DNA of 64,000 bases, from the NCBI RefSeq assembly GCF_030063285.1, contig NZ_JASISU010000003.1, positions 124,001 to 188,000 of the forward strand, given 5' to 3'. The translations under genes and the position numbers were made by a program. The DNA is from Pseudarthrobacter sp. PS3-L1 (lineage in GTDB: Bacteria > Actinomycetota > Actinomycetes > Actinomycetales > Micrococcaceae). Every line of letters starts with the position of its first letter. The stretch's first letter is position 1. Shown here piece after piece: positions 7,008 through 16,800 of this stretch. Below the pieces are notes generated by a model. That model did no database searches. It was not told the origin of the DNA and saw only the letters and a list, made by a program, of their open reading frames with translations.

Positions 7008-8660
7008 ATGCTGCTAAGAGCACTTACTTTTCAGACCTACTTCTTAATCGGCACGGAGACCACCATCGCAGACGCAACACAACAGGACGAGATCTACTAC
7101 GGCGGGCCCGCCTCAGTAGATGCCAGGGAACACACCGAGGTCACCTCGGCGGCTGCCAGGCTTCGGCTGGGCAGTCGTCCCGACGTGGTCCGGCACAAGG
7201 GTCGCTACGCACTGATCAACACCAACCGGACGCCGTTCCAGGCCATGGTTGAAGACCTGATGTTCATCCGCAGTGTCCTGGCAGAGGCTGGCCTGGACTA
7301 CGTGCTGGTGCGCGGCAACAACGACCGTCCTGTCATTGCACTGGATTGGAAAGACCGAAAGTCACTGCGGGCGGCCCTGGTTGAAGCATGCCAGGACGAG
7401 CCCATCTACTCCATGACCGTTGACGCCAAAAAGAAGTCTTCCGTTCTGGTCTCTGACGGCGAGCTCTCCCCCAACCGGCAGGCCCGGATCTTCCGTCTCT
7501 ACCGGCCGCGCGTGGAACCCGGCGGTGGGTTCGAGTTCGGTTCCTCTGCCGGCGTTCAGCTGGAGCTCTGGGGATTTGAAGGTGACGAGGTCATCCTTCC
7601 CATCGAGAATTCCCTGACCCGGCGGACCATGCGCGCCCAAGACGCGGTGCGGGGCACTGTGGAACGGTATGGGCACACGTGGCCCACCATTGAAAACATG
7701 TTTGCCGACCACGCCAGCGACATCAGCTTTGACATCGACATCGTCTTTTCATGGGTGGATGGCAGTTCGCCGGAGTACATTGCAGCCCGCCAATCGCAGA
7801 TGAAGGATGCTGTGGTGGGCGAGGGCGATGACAACGAGGCCCGCTACCGCCAGATTGACGAGCTCAAGTACGCCCTCCGGTCCATCTATATGTTTGCGCC
7901 GTGGGTTCGCAGGATCTTCATCGCCACGGACTCGCAGGCGCCAGGATGGCTGGCTGAGCATCCCGGCGTGACAATTGTCCGCAGCGATGAGTTTTTCTCC
8001 GACCCGTCAGTGCTCCCGACGCACAACTCCCAGGCAGTCGAAAGCCAACTCCACAACATCGAGGGTCTTTCCGAGCATTTCCTGTACTCCAACGACGACA
8101 TGTTTTTTGGCCGCGCGGTAGGACCAGACAAGTTCTTCACCCCGGGCGGGATTACAAAGTTCATCGAAGCCGAAACACGGATTGGCCTCGGGGACAACGC
8201 TGTGGAACGCAGCGGATTCGAAAACGCAGCGCGTGTGAACCGCAAGCTTCTGTGGAACCGTTTCGGCCGGATCACAACCCGGCACCTGGAACACACCGCT
8301 GCTCCGCTCCGGCGCAGCGTGGTCGCAACCATGGAGGAAGAGTTCCCCGAAGAGTTCCGTTCCACTGCCGCAAGCCGCTTCCGCGCAGCCGACAACATCT
8401 CCGTGACCAATTCGTTCTACCACTACTACGCGCTCCTCACCGGGCGTGCTGTGACCCAGACCGCGGCCAAGGTGCGCTACGTGGATACCACCATGCGTGC
8501 TGGGCTCAACTACCTGCCCAAGCTCCTGGCGAAGCGCAACATGGACTTCTTCTGCCTTAATGACGGCAGCTTTCCAGAGGTTCCAGCGAAGGAGCGCACT
8601 GAGCTCGTCACTGACTTCCTGGAACAGTACTTCCCCATCAAGGCGCCCTGGGAGAACTAG
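7008..8660 (+). CDS. Stealth-family sugar-phosphate transferase (capsule/wall polymer)
   Basis: A 550-residue protein with all the hallmarks of the Stealth family, the bacterial relatives of GlcNAc-1-phosphotransferase. Conserved region 1 is FDIDIVFSWVDGS (about 241-253), CR2 is RQIDELKYALRSIYMFAPWVRRIFIATD, CR3 is HNIEGLSEHFLYSNDDMFFG, and CR4 is SFYHYYALLTGRAV. These enzymes transfer sugar-phosphates to make phosphodiester-linked polysaccharides at the cytoplasmic membrane face. The N-terminal 240 residues form a separate domain. The ATG at 7008 has only a G-rich stretch upstream, so the start could be later. The upstream HAD gene may act in the same polymer pathway. Confidence 0.88.
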   Translation: MLLRALTFQTYFLIGTETTIADATQQDEIYYGGPASVDAREHTEVTSAAARLRLGSRPDVVRHKGRYALINTNRTPFQAMVEDLMFIRSVLAEAGLDYVLVRGNNDRPVIALDWKDRKSLRAALVEACQDEPIYSMTVDAKKKSSVLVSDGELSPNRQARIFRLYRPRVEPGGGFEFGSSAGVQLELWGFEGDEVILPIENSLTRRTMRAQDAVRGTVERYGHTWPTIENMFADHASDISFDIDIVFSWVDGSSPEYIAARQSQMKDAVVGEGDDNEARYRQIDELKYALRSIYMFAPWVRRIFIATDSQAPGWLAEHPGVTIVRSDEFFSDPSVLPTHNSQAVESQLHNIEGLSEHFLYSNDDMFFGRAVGPDKFFTPGGITKFIEAETRIGLGDNAVERSGFENAARVNRKLLWNRFGRITTRHLEHTAAPLRRSVVATMEEEFPEEFRSTAASRFRAADNISVTNSFYHYYALLTGRAVTQTAAKVRYVDTTMRAGLNYLPKLLAKRNMDFFCLNDGSFPEVPAKERTELVTDFLEQYFPIKAPWEN

Positions 8661-8715
8661 CGCTTGGGAAAACTAGCGTCCGCAGGAGTCTGTGACGATC
8701 GGGCGCCGGTACCGG

Positions 8716-9624
8716 TCAGCGGAGCCTGATGCCAGCCGCGGAAATCCGTCCTGCAGCCTGCTCCGGTGTCAGGTATTCGCCGACTGTTACGCCAGCGGCC
8801 ACTGGAACAACCGAGTGGACCACCGTGTGATCGAAGACGTGAACCCGGCTGTAGGCCTGGCCCGCGTCGCGCCCACGGCTGCGGCCAGCAGGGGCGTTCA
8901 GATCCTGCGTGTAGCAACTGGCGGCTGCGACAGACACCGGGATTCCGGCAAAGGTGGCTGTGGTGGAGTAGTGCAGGTGTCCGGCCAGGATGCTGCGGAC
9001 GTCTGTTCCCCGAAGAACGTCCGCAAGCCGGGGCTGACCGCGCAGTTCAACCATGACTGCCAGGTCAAGAACCGACGGGATAGGTGGATGGTGCATGGCC
9101 AGGATTGTCCCGTGCGGCGCGGGTTCGGAAAGCTCCGAGGCCAGCCAGCGCAACTGTTCGTCGCTGACCTCGCCGTGATGGAAGCCTGGCACCGTCGTGT
9201 CCAGCGTCACGATGCGCAGCCCGTCCACGAGATACGTTTCGTCCAACGACGTTGCGTTACCGGGCACTCCGAGGAGGGCTGCGCGCAGGTTTTCCCTGTC
9301 ATCGTGGTTGCCCATGGTCCAGATAATGCGCGCACCCATGGCCTCAGCCGCTGGCTCGACGAGCTGCTTGAGTGTTGCATAGGACCCGGCATCACCATGG
9401 TTGGTAAGGTCGCCGGTGAAGACGATCGCCCCAGGCCGGGCGTCCGAGCTGACCAGCCCATCGAGAAGCTGCTTGAGGTTGGCGGCCGCATCGATTCCGC
9501 CGTGGACCCCGCCCGGCAACCAGCCGACGTGGGCATCGCTGATGTGGACCAGAAAGTGGCTCGGCGCCGGGTACTCGGGCCTGATGCTCCCACTCGCTGG
9601 CGATGATGTGTGCGCGGGTGACAT
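8716..9624 (-). CDS. calcineurin-like metallophosphoesterase (cAMP-phosphodiesterase-like)
   Basis: A 302-residue dinuclear metallophosphoesterase. The metal motifs appear in order: HISDAHVG (about 27), FTGDLTNHGD (near 69), GNHDDRE (near 105), MHHPP (near 175) and AGHLHYS (near 213). This arrangement matches CpdA/Rv0805-type class III cyclic-nucleotide phosphodiesterases, though these are broad in specificity. No signal peptide is seen. A distant GAAGGA precedes the ATG at 9624. The gene is convergent with the Stealth gene (55-bp gap, no clear terminator) and lies downstream of the glutathione peroxidase on the same strand. Confidence 0.87.
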   Translation of the reverse strand: MSPAHTSSPASGSIRPEYPAPSHFLVHISDAHVGWLPGGVHGGIDAAANLKQLLDGLVSSDARPGAIVFTGDLTNHGDAGSYATLKQLVEPAAEAMGARIIWTMGNHDDRENLRAALLGVPGNATSLDETYLVDGLRIVTLDTTVPGFHHGEVSDEQLRWLASELSEPAPHGTILAMHHPPIPSVLDLAVMVELRGQPRLADVLRGTDVRSILAGHLHYSTTATFAGIPVSVAAASCYTQDLNAPAGRSRGRDAGQAYSRVHVFDHTVVHSVVPVAAGVTVGEYLTPEQAAGRISAAGIRLR

Positions 9625-9648
9625 TGGGGTGTGATCCTTCGGCTGCTG

Positions 9649-10134
9649 CTAGCCCAGCTGCTGCCGGATCGCCTCAACGACTTCAACGGAGTCTGGCTGG
9701 ACCGTCGGGGCAAAACGGGCCACGACCTTGCCCTCACGGCTGACCAGGAACTTCTCGAAATTCCATTTCACCAGGCCCGGAAGGATTCCGTTCTTGAACT
9801 TCGTCAGCTCGGAATACAGGGGGTGCTGGTTTTTTCCACGAACATCCGATTTCACTGTCAACGGGAACGTCACACCAAAGTTTCGCTCACAGAATTCCGC
9901 AATCGAGGCATCATCACCGGGTTCCTGGCCAGCGAACTGGTTACTGGGAACGCCCAGAATCTTAAAGCCGCGGTCCTTGAACTCGCCGTAGAGCTCTTCA
10001 AGTCCGGCGTACTGGGGCGTAAATCCACACTGTGATGCGACGTTGACCACTAGGACCACGTCACCCTTGAACGCTCCGAAGTCAGTCTCGGATCCGTCAT
10101 TGAGCGTCAAAGGGATGGAGTAGAGATCAGTCAC
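9649..10134 (-). CDS. glutathione peroxidase-family thiol peroxidase
   Basis: A 161-residue Cys-type Gpx. The peroxidatic Cys is in NVASQCGFTPQY (Cys36), the catalytic Gln in PSNQFAGQEPG, and the Trp/Asn pair in VKWNFEKFLV. Actinobacterial members use thioredoxin or mycothiol systems rather than glutathione and detoxify hydroperoxides in the cytoplasm. The GTG at 10134 was chosen over the upstream ATG at 10158 because GAGGA lies 7 nt before it. The next gene starts 25 bp downstream on the same strand. Confidence 0.9.
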   Translation of the reverse strand: MTDLYSIPLTLNDGSETDFGAFKGDVVLVVNVASQCGFTPQYAGLEELYGEFKDRGFKILGVPSNQFAGQEPGDDASIAEFCERNFGVTFPLTVKSDVRGKNQHPLYSELTKFKNGILPGLVKWNFEKFLVSREGKVVARFAPTVQPDSVEVVEAIRQQLG

Positions 10135-10269
10135 AGCTTTATCCTCGCGTTTTGTCATGGAAGTACTTCGTCACTGTCTGACCAGCGTACGGGTCGGAAC
10201 GTGAAGTTTTGTTCTCCCGGCACACTCGGACCGCTGGAACGCTGCCACACCATGGCCTACGGTGGGCGG

Positions 10270-11607
10270 CTAGCGTCCTGGCTGGATCGTAAAACTCGAT
10301 GTCGGCGTCGACCGTCCACTCGCTGCAGTGCTACGGGACGGCCGTGCAGTTGTCGAGGCGGTATGGTCTGCAGACGTGCCATCCGATGTCGCCGTTTCCG
10401 AAGATCCCCCAGCTGTGGGTGTAGCGGTTGCAGTTGTGTCCGGCAGCGGCGTTCCCGGGTGCTGTGTCCCTGGCGCAGTGGTGGACCCCGTAGCGGATGG
10501 CACGGGAACCGGCGAGGTGGATCCGCTGGGGAGCGGACCAGCAGTGGCGGCGCCCGACGGTGTTGCACTTGGCACAGTGATGACGGATGACGTCGGCGCC
10601 GGGGCAGGAGCATCCGGCGTTGGCTCTGCCGGGCCAGTCGGCACCGAGAGAGTGGGGGCCACCGGAGCAGGCACGCCCAGACCGGGCATGGTGGTCGGCG
10701 CAGCCGGGAGCTCGTTGGCACCTCCCGCCACAGGAAGATCCTGGTGCTCAGCTGCCGGAATAGCCCACCGGACTGTGCCACCCTTGTCCGGCAGGGCGCT
10801 GTAGTCGGTCAGGTCCAATGTTCCTACCGGATCCAGCTGTCGAGTTGGAAGGAGACTCCAGGCCGAAGGATTGACGTGGATACCATCCTTGAGGGTCTCG
10901 AAGTGGAGGTGGCACCCTGTGGACGAGCCCGTGGTGCCCACGAGGGCGATGATCTGCCCCACTGCCACCGACTCTCCACGTCGGACAGCGATTGCCTGCA
11001 AATGGTTGTACGTGGTGATAAGGCCGTTGCCATGGTCAATTTCCACCCGGTTGCCGCCACCCCAGGGATGCCAACCAGCAGCCCTGACTATCCCTTCATC
11101 AGCAGCGTAGACGCGCGCTCCGCACGCCGCAGCGTAATCCTGCCCCAGGTGGAAGTCGCCGACAGCGCTGGACAGTGGGCTGATCCGATAGCCAAAGGGA
11201 GAGCTGGGAGCGAGGACTTCCAAAGGTGCCATCAGCGAGCCCTGGGGTGGCCGGCGCAAGTTCGCCGAGGCGGCACTGACAGCCGACTTTCCATTCCTGT
11301 CCAGGGTACGGACCACTGTTCGGCTGAAGGAGAGAAGCGCTGCAGGATCGGCACTGATGCCAGGCTTCATGACCGGTTGTGCATCCGCCGCAGTGGTCTG
11401 CGGGTTTTGGCCACCCGGCGCCCTGTTGACCAGTGGCCCGGCGATCGCGCGGGGAGCTGTGGCTGGACCGTCATTGGCAACTGTGACGTTGAGCCCTACC
11501 CCCACTACTGCTGCAGATCCAACCAGTAGAGCGGTACCGATACGCGCGGCAGCAGCGCAGGCCCCCATCGGGTGGAGTCCGTGTCCTGACTGGCGGTGCG
11601 TTGCCAC
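10270..11607 (-). CDS. secreted M23-family metallopeptidase with long Pro/Ser/Thr-rich tail
   Basis: A 445-residue LytM-like peptidoglycan hydrolase. An N-terminal signal/membrane segment (IGTALLVGSAAVVGVGLNVTVA) is followed by a linker. The M23 domain has the zinc motif FHLGQDYA (His, Asp) and the GCHLHFE His-x-His, with the glycine-rich NRVEIDHGNGLITTYNHLQ between. The last 135 residues or so are Pro/Ala/Ser/Thr-rich and repetitive, resembling a wall-spanning or glycosylated tail. The GTG at 11607 follows AAGGAG by 6 nt; the frame is open further upstream but lacks a Shine-Dalgarno. It cleaves peptidoglycan peptides outside the cell. Confidence 0.88.
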   Translation of the reverse strand: MATHRQSGHGLHPMGACAAAARIGTALLVGSAAVVGVGLNVTVANDGPATAPRAIAGPLVNRAPGGQNPQTTAADAQPVMKPGISADPAALLSFSRTVVRTLDRNGKSAVSAASANLRRPPQGSLMAPLEVLAPSSPFGYRISPLSSAVGDFHLGQDYAAACGARVYAADEGIVRAAGWHPWGGGNRVEIDHGNGLITTYNHLQAIAVRRGESVAVGQIIALVGTTGSSTGCHLHFETLKDGIHVNPSAWSLLPTRQLDPVGTLDLTDYSALPDKGGTVRWAIPAAEHQDLPVAGGANELPAAPTTMPGLGVPAPVAPTLSVPTGPAEPTPDAPAPAPTSSVITVPSATPSGAATAGPLPSGSTSPVPVPSATGSTTAPGTQHPGTPLPDTTATATPTAGGSSETATSDGTSADHTASTTARPSRSTAASGRSTPTSSFTIQPGR

Positions 11608-11764
11608 AATGTTCTCCTTGTGCGCTCGTCCGATCCCCATCCGTCAGACTCACTCCCTTATGGGACCACATTGAAACCCTGCTGGGAAGAGCCTGGCGGC
11701 TGCTTGCCTACCCCATGGAACAAGAGGACCGTCGCGGTCGTTGCATATCAGTGGAGGAAACAAA

Positions 11765-12685
11765 GTGAACCCTGTGCGCAGCATTATTGAACCGTCAAAG
11801 CGGATTCTGGTGGAAACTTTTAGTGGCTCCAAGGGCGGGAAGACGCCCCAGTGGCAGTTGGACTTGGAGCAGGGCCACGATGGGGGCTACTTCGCGCCGG
11901 GTTCTTCCGTGTGGATCGTCAACGGAGACATGGCACCGATTGTCGGTGGCATTCGTGCGCTCCTGATGCAGGCACTGCACCCCGGAGCCCTTGCTGGCGT
12001 CCGTGACCACTCGAATTACAAGGAAGATCCACTCAAGCGCCTGGCAAACACTATCCGCTGGATCTTCACTGTCACCTATGGATCAACCGAGACTGCAACC
12101 CAGGCATCCAACTATGTCCGCAGGCTCCACGAATCAGTGGTTGGCACCTACATGGACGGTCACGGCGTGGAGCAAAGCTATGCCGCCAATGACCCTGAGC
12201 TCGCCAAATGGATCCACATCGCGTTCACCGACGCGTTCCTGGCCGCTCACAAAACGTGGGGGCGGCCGATCCCCGGCGGACCCGATGCCTATGTCCGTGA
12301 ATGGGCCCGAGCCGGTGAGCTCATGGGCGTTGTTGACCCGCCACGCAGTGAAGCCGAAATGGCCACCCAACTTGAGGCCTGGCGAGCAGGAGGTTTCCTG
12401 CGTTCAGACGAAGCTGTAGCCGAAACAGTGCACTTCATCAGGCATCCCCCACTCCATCCCCTGCTCAAAATTGGCTACCCGGTGCTTTTTGCCGCTGCCG
12501 TGAGTAGCCTTGAACCCCAGTACCGCACCATGCTGGGACTGCGCGAAGCCCGGATTGGCCCAGTCCGCCTCCCCGTGCGGGCTGCGACACGCATGATCTT
12601 GAAAATGGTGCATCTTTCGTTGGGAAAGGTAGGTGCCAGCGAAACCTCGGCCCTCGCCCGTCGCAAGCGCCTGGGGCTCGGCTAG
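11765..12685 (+). CDS. oxygenase MpaB family protein (DUF2236, latex-clearing-protein-like)
   Basis: A 306-residue member of the MpaB/Lcp-like family, which includes haem b proteins such as rubber oxygenase. Conserved stretches visible are MQALHPGALAGVRDHSNYKEDP (with the conserved His and Arg), the VYGSTETA-like turn after IRWIF, and the helical YAANDPELAKWIHIAFTDAF. The substrate is unknown. The GTG at 11765 follows GGAGG with a good spacer; this was preferred to the upstream ATG. It is divergent from the M23 peptidase gene, with 157 bp between start codons. Confidence 0.82.
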   Translation: MNPVRSIIEPSKRILVETFSGSKGGKTPQWQLDLEQGHDGGYFAPGSSVWIVNGDMAPIVGGIRALLMQALHPGALAGVRDHSNYKEDPLKRLANTIRWIFTVTYGSTETATQASNYVRRLHESVVGTYMDGHGVEQSYAANDPELAKWIHIAFTDAFLAAHKTWGRPIPGGPDAYVREWARAGELMGVVDPPRSEAEMATQLEAWRAGGFLRSDEAVAETVHFIRHPPLHPLLKIGYPVLFAAAVSSLEPQYRTMLGLREARIGPVRLPVRAATRMILKMVHLSLGKVGASETSALARRKRLGLG

Positions 12686-12774
12686 GAATTCCTGGCAACG
12701 ACCCCTGGTTTCAGAGGGCGCCACGAAGTAGCGCATAAAGGGATTCACGTCCGCAGGTGTGCAACGCTGAAGGC

Positions 12775-13197
12775 ATGGATCTTGAGATAGCGCCAGCACT
12801 CACCCTCCCGGCTACGGAACTGCGGTGGCGCTTCTCCCGGTCCTCGGGGCCGGGTGGCCAGCACGTCAATACCACCGACACTCGCGCCGAACTGTCCTGG
12901 AACCTGATGGCCTCCCGCTCGATCTCGGAGAGCCAACGCCAGGTACTGGCTTCCCGCCTGGGCCACCGACTTGTTGACGGTGTCATCACAGTAAGTGCGT
13001 CCGAGAGCCGGTCGCAGCTCCGGAACCGGGAGCTCGCGCTGGCCAAACTTGCGCAGCTACTGACTGCTGGGCTCGCACCCGAACCTGCGGGACGCAGGGC
13101 CACCAAACCAACCCGGGGATCGAACCGCCGCCGTCTGGCGGCAAAGGAACAGCGCTCCGCTACCAAAGCCCAACGCCGCCGCCCCATGGCCGACTAG
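12775..13197 (+). CDS. arfB: alternative ribosome-rescue peptidyl-tRNA hydrolase ArfB
   Basis: A 140-residue class I release-factor-like hydrolase. The catalytic GGQ is in SRSSGPGGQHVNTTDTRAEL (about residues 22-41), and the last 40 residues are a basic tail (RRATKPTRGSNRRRLAAKEQR...) that enters the empty mRNA channel. It hydrolyses peptidyl-tRNA on ribosomes stalled on non-stop mRNA. The ATG at 12775 has AACGCT 6 nt upstream, so it may be leaderless; an earlier ATG at 12757 is possible but would add residues not found in the family. Confidence 0.9.
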   Translation: MDLEIAPALTLPATELRWRFSRSSGPGGQHVNTTDTRAELSWNLMASRSISESQRQVLASRLGHRLVDGVITVSASESRSQLRNRELALAKLAQLLTAGLAPEPAGRRATKPTRGSNRRRLAAKEQRSATKAQRRRPMAD

Positions 13198-13271
13198 CGC
13201 GGGATGAATGGTGGGGTGCTAGGCAAACAGGCCACCACCCCACACAGCCCCGCGAATATTTTTAACGCAAA

Positions 13272-13300
13272 AAACCCCCGGATCAGTGATCCGGGGGTTT
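13272..13300. terminator. bidirectional rho-independent terminator
   Basis: Perfect 14-bp arms AAACCCCCGGATCA and TGATCCGGGGGTTT around one base. The A run on one side and T run on the other let it serve arfB (+) and the tRNA-Ser gene (-). Confidence 0.85.
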
Positions 13301-13303
13301 CGG

Positions 13304-13391
13304 TGGCGGAGAATGGGGGATTTGAACCCCCGAGGGCGTTAACCCAACACGCGTTCCAGGCGTGCGCCATAGGCCGCTAGGCGAATTCTCC
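13304..13391 (-). tRNA. tRNA-Ser (anticodon GGA)
   Basis: On the minus strand, GGAGAAT (5') pairs with ATTCTCC (3'), followed by discriminator G and encoded CCA. The anticodon stem-loop is CACGC-CTGGAAC-GCGTG, with anticodon GGA reading UCC and UCU. A long variable arm (TTGGG...CCTCG region) marks it as a class II serine tRNA. The T arm GGGGGTTCAAATCCCCC is intact. It is 88 nt with CCA. The terminator at 13272-13300 lies just beyond its 3' end. Confidence 0.97.
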
Positions 13392-13714
13392 AGCTGCTCT
13401 CGAAACAAAAGCAGATATTAGAATAGCGGAACATTGCGGCATCGCCCAATTCAACATCCAGGAGATGGCTGGGGGCCTTGCACGCGCTCGATGCCCCTGC
13501 TTGGCGATGAGGACAGAATGGACGCCCCCAACGCGCCCATTCCATGCGTACTCCGGCCGCCAAGCAAACGGACTCTGACCTGAGAGCTGGCATGCAATCT
13601 GTGGATCCACCGTGGGAGAAGTGCCCAGTTCCGCGGGTGACGACTGCCCCCAACCGGTGTACCTCTCCATGATCGACCCAACCAGACCTTTTGGCAACGG
13701 CCTGCGGACGGCGG
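13392..13714. other. intergenic region without recognisable gene
   Basis: About 320 bp between the tRNA-Ser gene and the SRP RNA promoter. Open frames on the minus strand give low-complexity, Trp/Arg/Ser-rich proteins without family features or Shine-Dalgarno sites. It presumably holds the tRNA promoter. No repeat or attachment site was seen. Confidence 0.5.
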
Positions 13715-13743
13715 TTAGGGCAGCTACGATCTTCGGGTAAACT
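13715..13743 (+). promoter_or_regulatory. putative promoter of the SRP RNA gene
   Basis: TTAGGG (13715-13720), a 17-nt spacer and TAAACT (13738-13743) put the start site at about 13750-13751, the first base of the SRP RNA stem. Confidence 0.55.
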
Positions 13744-13750
13744 TTATGAC

Positions 13751-13841
13751 GGCCCCTCATGTGGCGTCATCCTGTTGAACTCCCCCAGGACCGGAAGGTA
13801 GCAAGGGTAAATGGGCTCTGGCGGGTGCATGAGGGGTCTTT
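13751..13841 (+). ncRNA. ffs: signal recognition particle RNA (small bacterial 4.5S type)
   Basis: The conserved domain IV core is CTGTTGAACTCCCCCAGG, then CCGGAAGGTAGCAAGGGTA and GGGCTCTGGCGGG, which contain the GGAA tetraloop and the symmetric loop bound by Ffh. The outer stem pairs GCCCCTCATG (from 13752) with CATGAGGGGT (13828-13837). It is followed by a short T-rich stretch. Its place directly upstream of dnaX is classical for actinobacteria. Exact ends are good to a few bases. Confidence 0.93.
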
Positions 13842-13882
13842 ACTATTCCCCCACAGATGCCGTGCGTGTCAGTCCCGATTGG

Positions 13883-13888
13883 TAGGGT
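13883..13888 (+). promoter_or_regulatory. -10 box TAGGGT, leaderless start of dnaX
   Basis: TAGGGT, 6 nt, then the GTG at 13895. There is no Shine-Dalgarno sequence. Confidence 0.55.
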
Positions 13889-13894
13889 TTCCCT

Positions 13895-16800
13895 GTGACT
13901 GTTACTACCGCCCTGTACCGCAGATATCGACCAGATTCTTTCGCCGACGTCATTGGGCAGGAACACGTCACGGAGCCTCTCATGGCAGCGCTCCGCAAGA
14001 ATCGTGTCAACCACGCCTACCTGTTCTCAGGTCCTCGCGGCTGTGGCAAGACCACCTCCGCCCGCATCCTGGCCAGGTGCCTCAACTGCGAGCAGGGCCC
14101 AACCGACACCCCGTGCGGCACATGCCCAAGCTGCATTGAATTGGCCCGCGGCGGTTCGGGATCCCTGGACGTTATTGAAATTGACGCTGCGAGCCACGGC
14201 GGCGTGGATGATGCGAGGGATCTGCGCGAGCGCGCAACGTTTGCTCCCATCCGGGACCGCTACAAGATCTTCATTATCGACGAGGCCCACATGGTCACCT
14301 CCGCCGGTTTTAACGCACTGTTGAAGATCGTCGAAGAGCCGCCGGAACATATCAAATTCATTTTTGCCACCACGGAGCCCGACAAGGTGATCGGGACCAT
14401 TAGGTCACGAACCCATCACTACCCCTTCCGGCTGGTTCCGCCAGAGCCCCTCATGGCATACCTGGAACTTCTCTGCCAGCAGGAAAACGTGCCTGTGGCA
14501 CCAGGGGTGCTCTCACTGGTAATCCGGGCTGGCGGCGGGTCAGTGCGGGACTCTCTCTCAGTGTTGGACCAGCTCATGGCCGGGGCGGGAACAACTGGCC
14601 TGGACTACGAACTGGCCGTTGCCCTGCTCGGTTACACGCACGCGTCGCTTCTGGACGACATTGTTGAGGCAGTAGCTGCCGCAGATGCAGTGACAGTGTT
14701 CCGTGGGGTAGACCGCGTGATCCAGACAGGCCACGATCCTCGCCGTTTTGTCGAAGATCTCCTCGAACGCTTCCGCGATCTCATCATCGTTCAGGCCATG
14801 CCGGAGAGCGCACAGACCATCCTGCGAGGTGTGCCGGAAGACCAGATTGCCCGGTTGCAGAATCAGGCCCACAACCTCGGTGCCGCTGAACTGTCGCGCG
14901 CGGCCGACGTTACGAACACGGCGCTCACAGACATGACAGGGGCCACCTCGCCGCGTCTTCACCTGGAACTCCTCTGTGCGCGGATCCTGCTGCCCAGTTC
15001 CGAACAGACCGAACGCGGAATTGCAGCCCGGATCGATCGGGTGGAACGTCGCCTGAGTTTCGGCGGAAACGACGTCGGGGCTCCCGCCACACTGACGCCA
15101 CGCGCTGACGCTACTCAGCCCCAAACCCTCGGCGCGCAGCCAACCACACAGCAGCAGCGCCCGGCTCACGTGCAGCCTGAGGCAGCAGCGGCAGCAGCGG
15201 CAGCAGGACCCACGGCTCCCCCGACTTCTGCTCAACCGGCGTCGCGGGTTGCGGCTGGCCAGGAATCTGCCGGCCCCCGCTCGGCGGACATGGCCAGCCC
15301 AGGGCAGCACGCCACGGCACCTGACACTGGGACAGCTCCTGCCACGCCGGCCGCACCCACGCCGGAACGGGAGCCCAGCACTGTCACGCCGGCCGCACCC
15401 ACGCCAGAACGGGAGCCCAGCACGGCGAGCATGCGGTCCAGCAACCAAGACAGTTCATCCCCGGTGGCAAGTGCGACTGGCGATGTGGAGGTTCTCCGCC
15501 GGGCCTGGCCTGAGATCCTGCACGCACTTTCCAAAATCAAGCGCAGCACGTGGGCGCTTGTAGAACCGAACGCGCAGGTGGCCTCATTTGACGGACAGGT
15601 TGTCACGCTCGCATTCACCACGACGGGCCTGGCAGGTGCTTTTGGCCGGGCCGACCATGCCGAAAATCTCCGGCAGGCAGTCCAGCGTGTTGTAGGGATC
15701 GATGCGCAGCTCGTCGCGTCCGCAGGCGGCGCACGCCGGACGAGCTCTGCGCCAAACCCAAAAGCACCGGCGTCCACTGAAGATCCAGCATCCGCATCTA
15801 GTCCAGCAGCGTCAAGCGTTGATGAAGCATGGGGGCTCACTTCCACGACGCAGCAACCCGCTCCCTCGCAAGAACAAGGAGTCGCACCCGCACCTCAGCA
15901 GGCAGGCTCCCCCGCACCTCAGCAAGCAGGCCCCCCTTCAGCGGTGGATGACCCGACACCTGATTCAGGCTCCGACTCACGTCCTGGACCATCACCTGAG
16001 CAACCCGGTTCACCTGCAGAACCGCGAACGTCCGGAACCTCCGGGTACTCCGATGACGACTGGGGACTGCCGCTGGATGAAGATGCCCCACCCCTCGACG
16101 AGGAACCGCCCCTTGACTGGGACCCACAGAGAGCTGGCGTTGTCGACGCCCCAGCCATGTCAGATCACGGTGCAGCGGCGGGAGAGCTGCCGTCGAACGC
16201 TCCAGGGAAAGGCAACTCAGCAAGCAGTGCCGCGGCACCCACATCACTGTCTCTCCGCCCAACAGGCTCGAAAGACCTCGCCCCAGCTCACCGAGACCCA
16301 GCGCAGGAACCAGAGGTAATCGATCAGTGGTCACGCGCTGTCGAGCAGTCCCCCGGAATCTGGGAGGTAGGCGCCGAGAGCAATGTCGGGACCAAAGGTT
16401 CGTCGTCCCAGGCAGGCTCGGCGGAAGAGTCCGCGGACGATCCTTGGCAGAACGCCACCCCGGCTGCCGACCCCGCAGCCGGGCCAAGCAACCAACCCGC
16501 CATATCACCCGACGTCACAGCATCGCAGCCAGCACCCGAATACGAACCAGCCACTGCGCCTATGCCTGCGTCTACCGGGCACCAGGTATTTCCAGTCCAG
16601 GCGGCTGCACCCGTCATCGATCCATGGCTTGACTCAGCGCCCGCCAGGGAACCGGCACTGTCAGCCGTGGCGGCCACAGCCGCGCCGGCAGCCGCATCCA
16701 CGGCACGTCCGCAGGACTCTGCAGCAGCTGCCCGCTCCAGGCAAAGCCTCTATCAGCGGTTGTCCAGCAGCCCGGAAGCGGAGGCTGGCAGGGCCAAAGC

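Noticed and set aside
11608..11764. A c-di-AMP (ydaO) riboswitch upstream of the M23 peptidase.
   Set aside because: Such riboswitches are common before wall hydrolases, but the conserved ydaO core blocks could not be found in this leader.
13304..13391. Attachment site for an integrated element at tRNA-Ser.
   Set aside because: No integrase, no duplicated tRNA end and no accessory gene block nearby.
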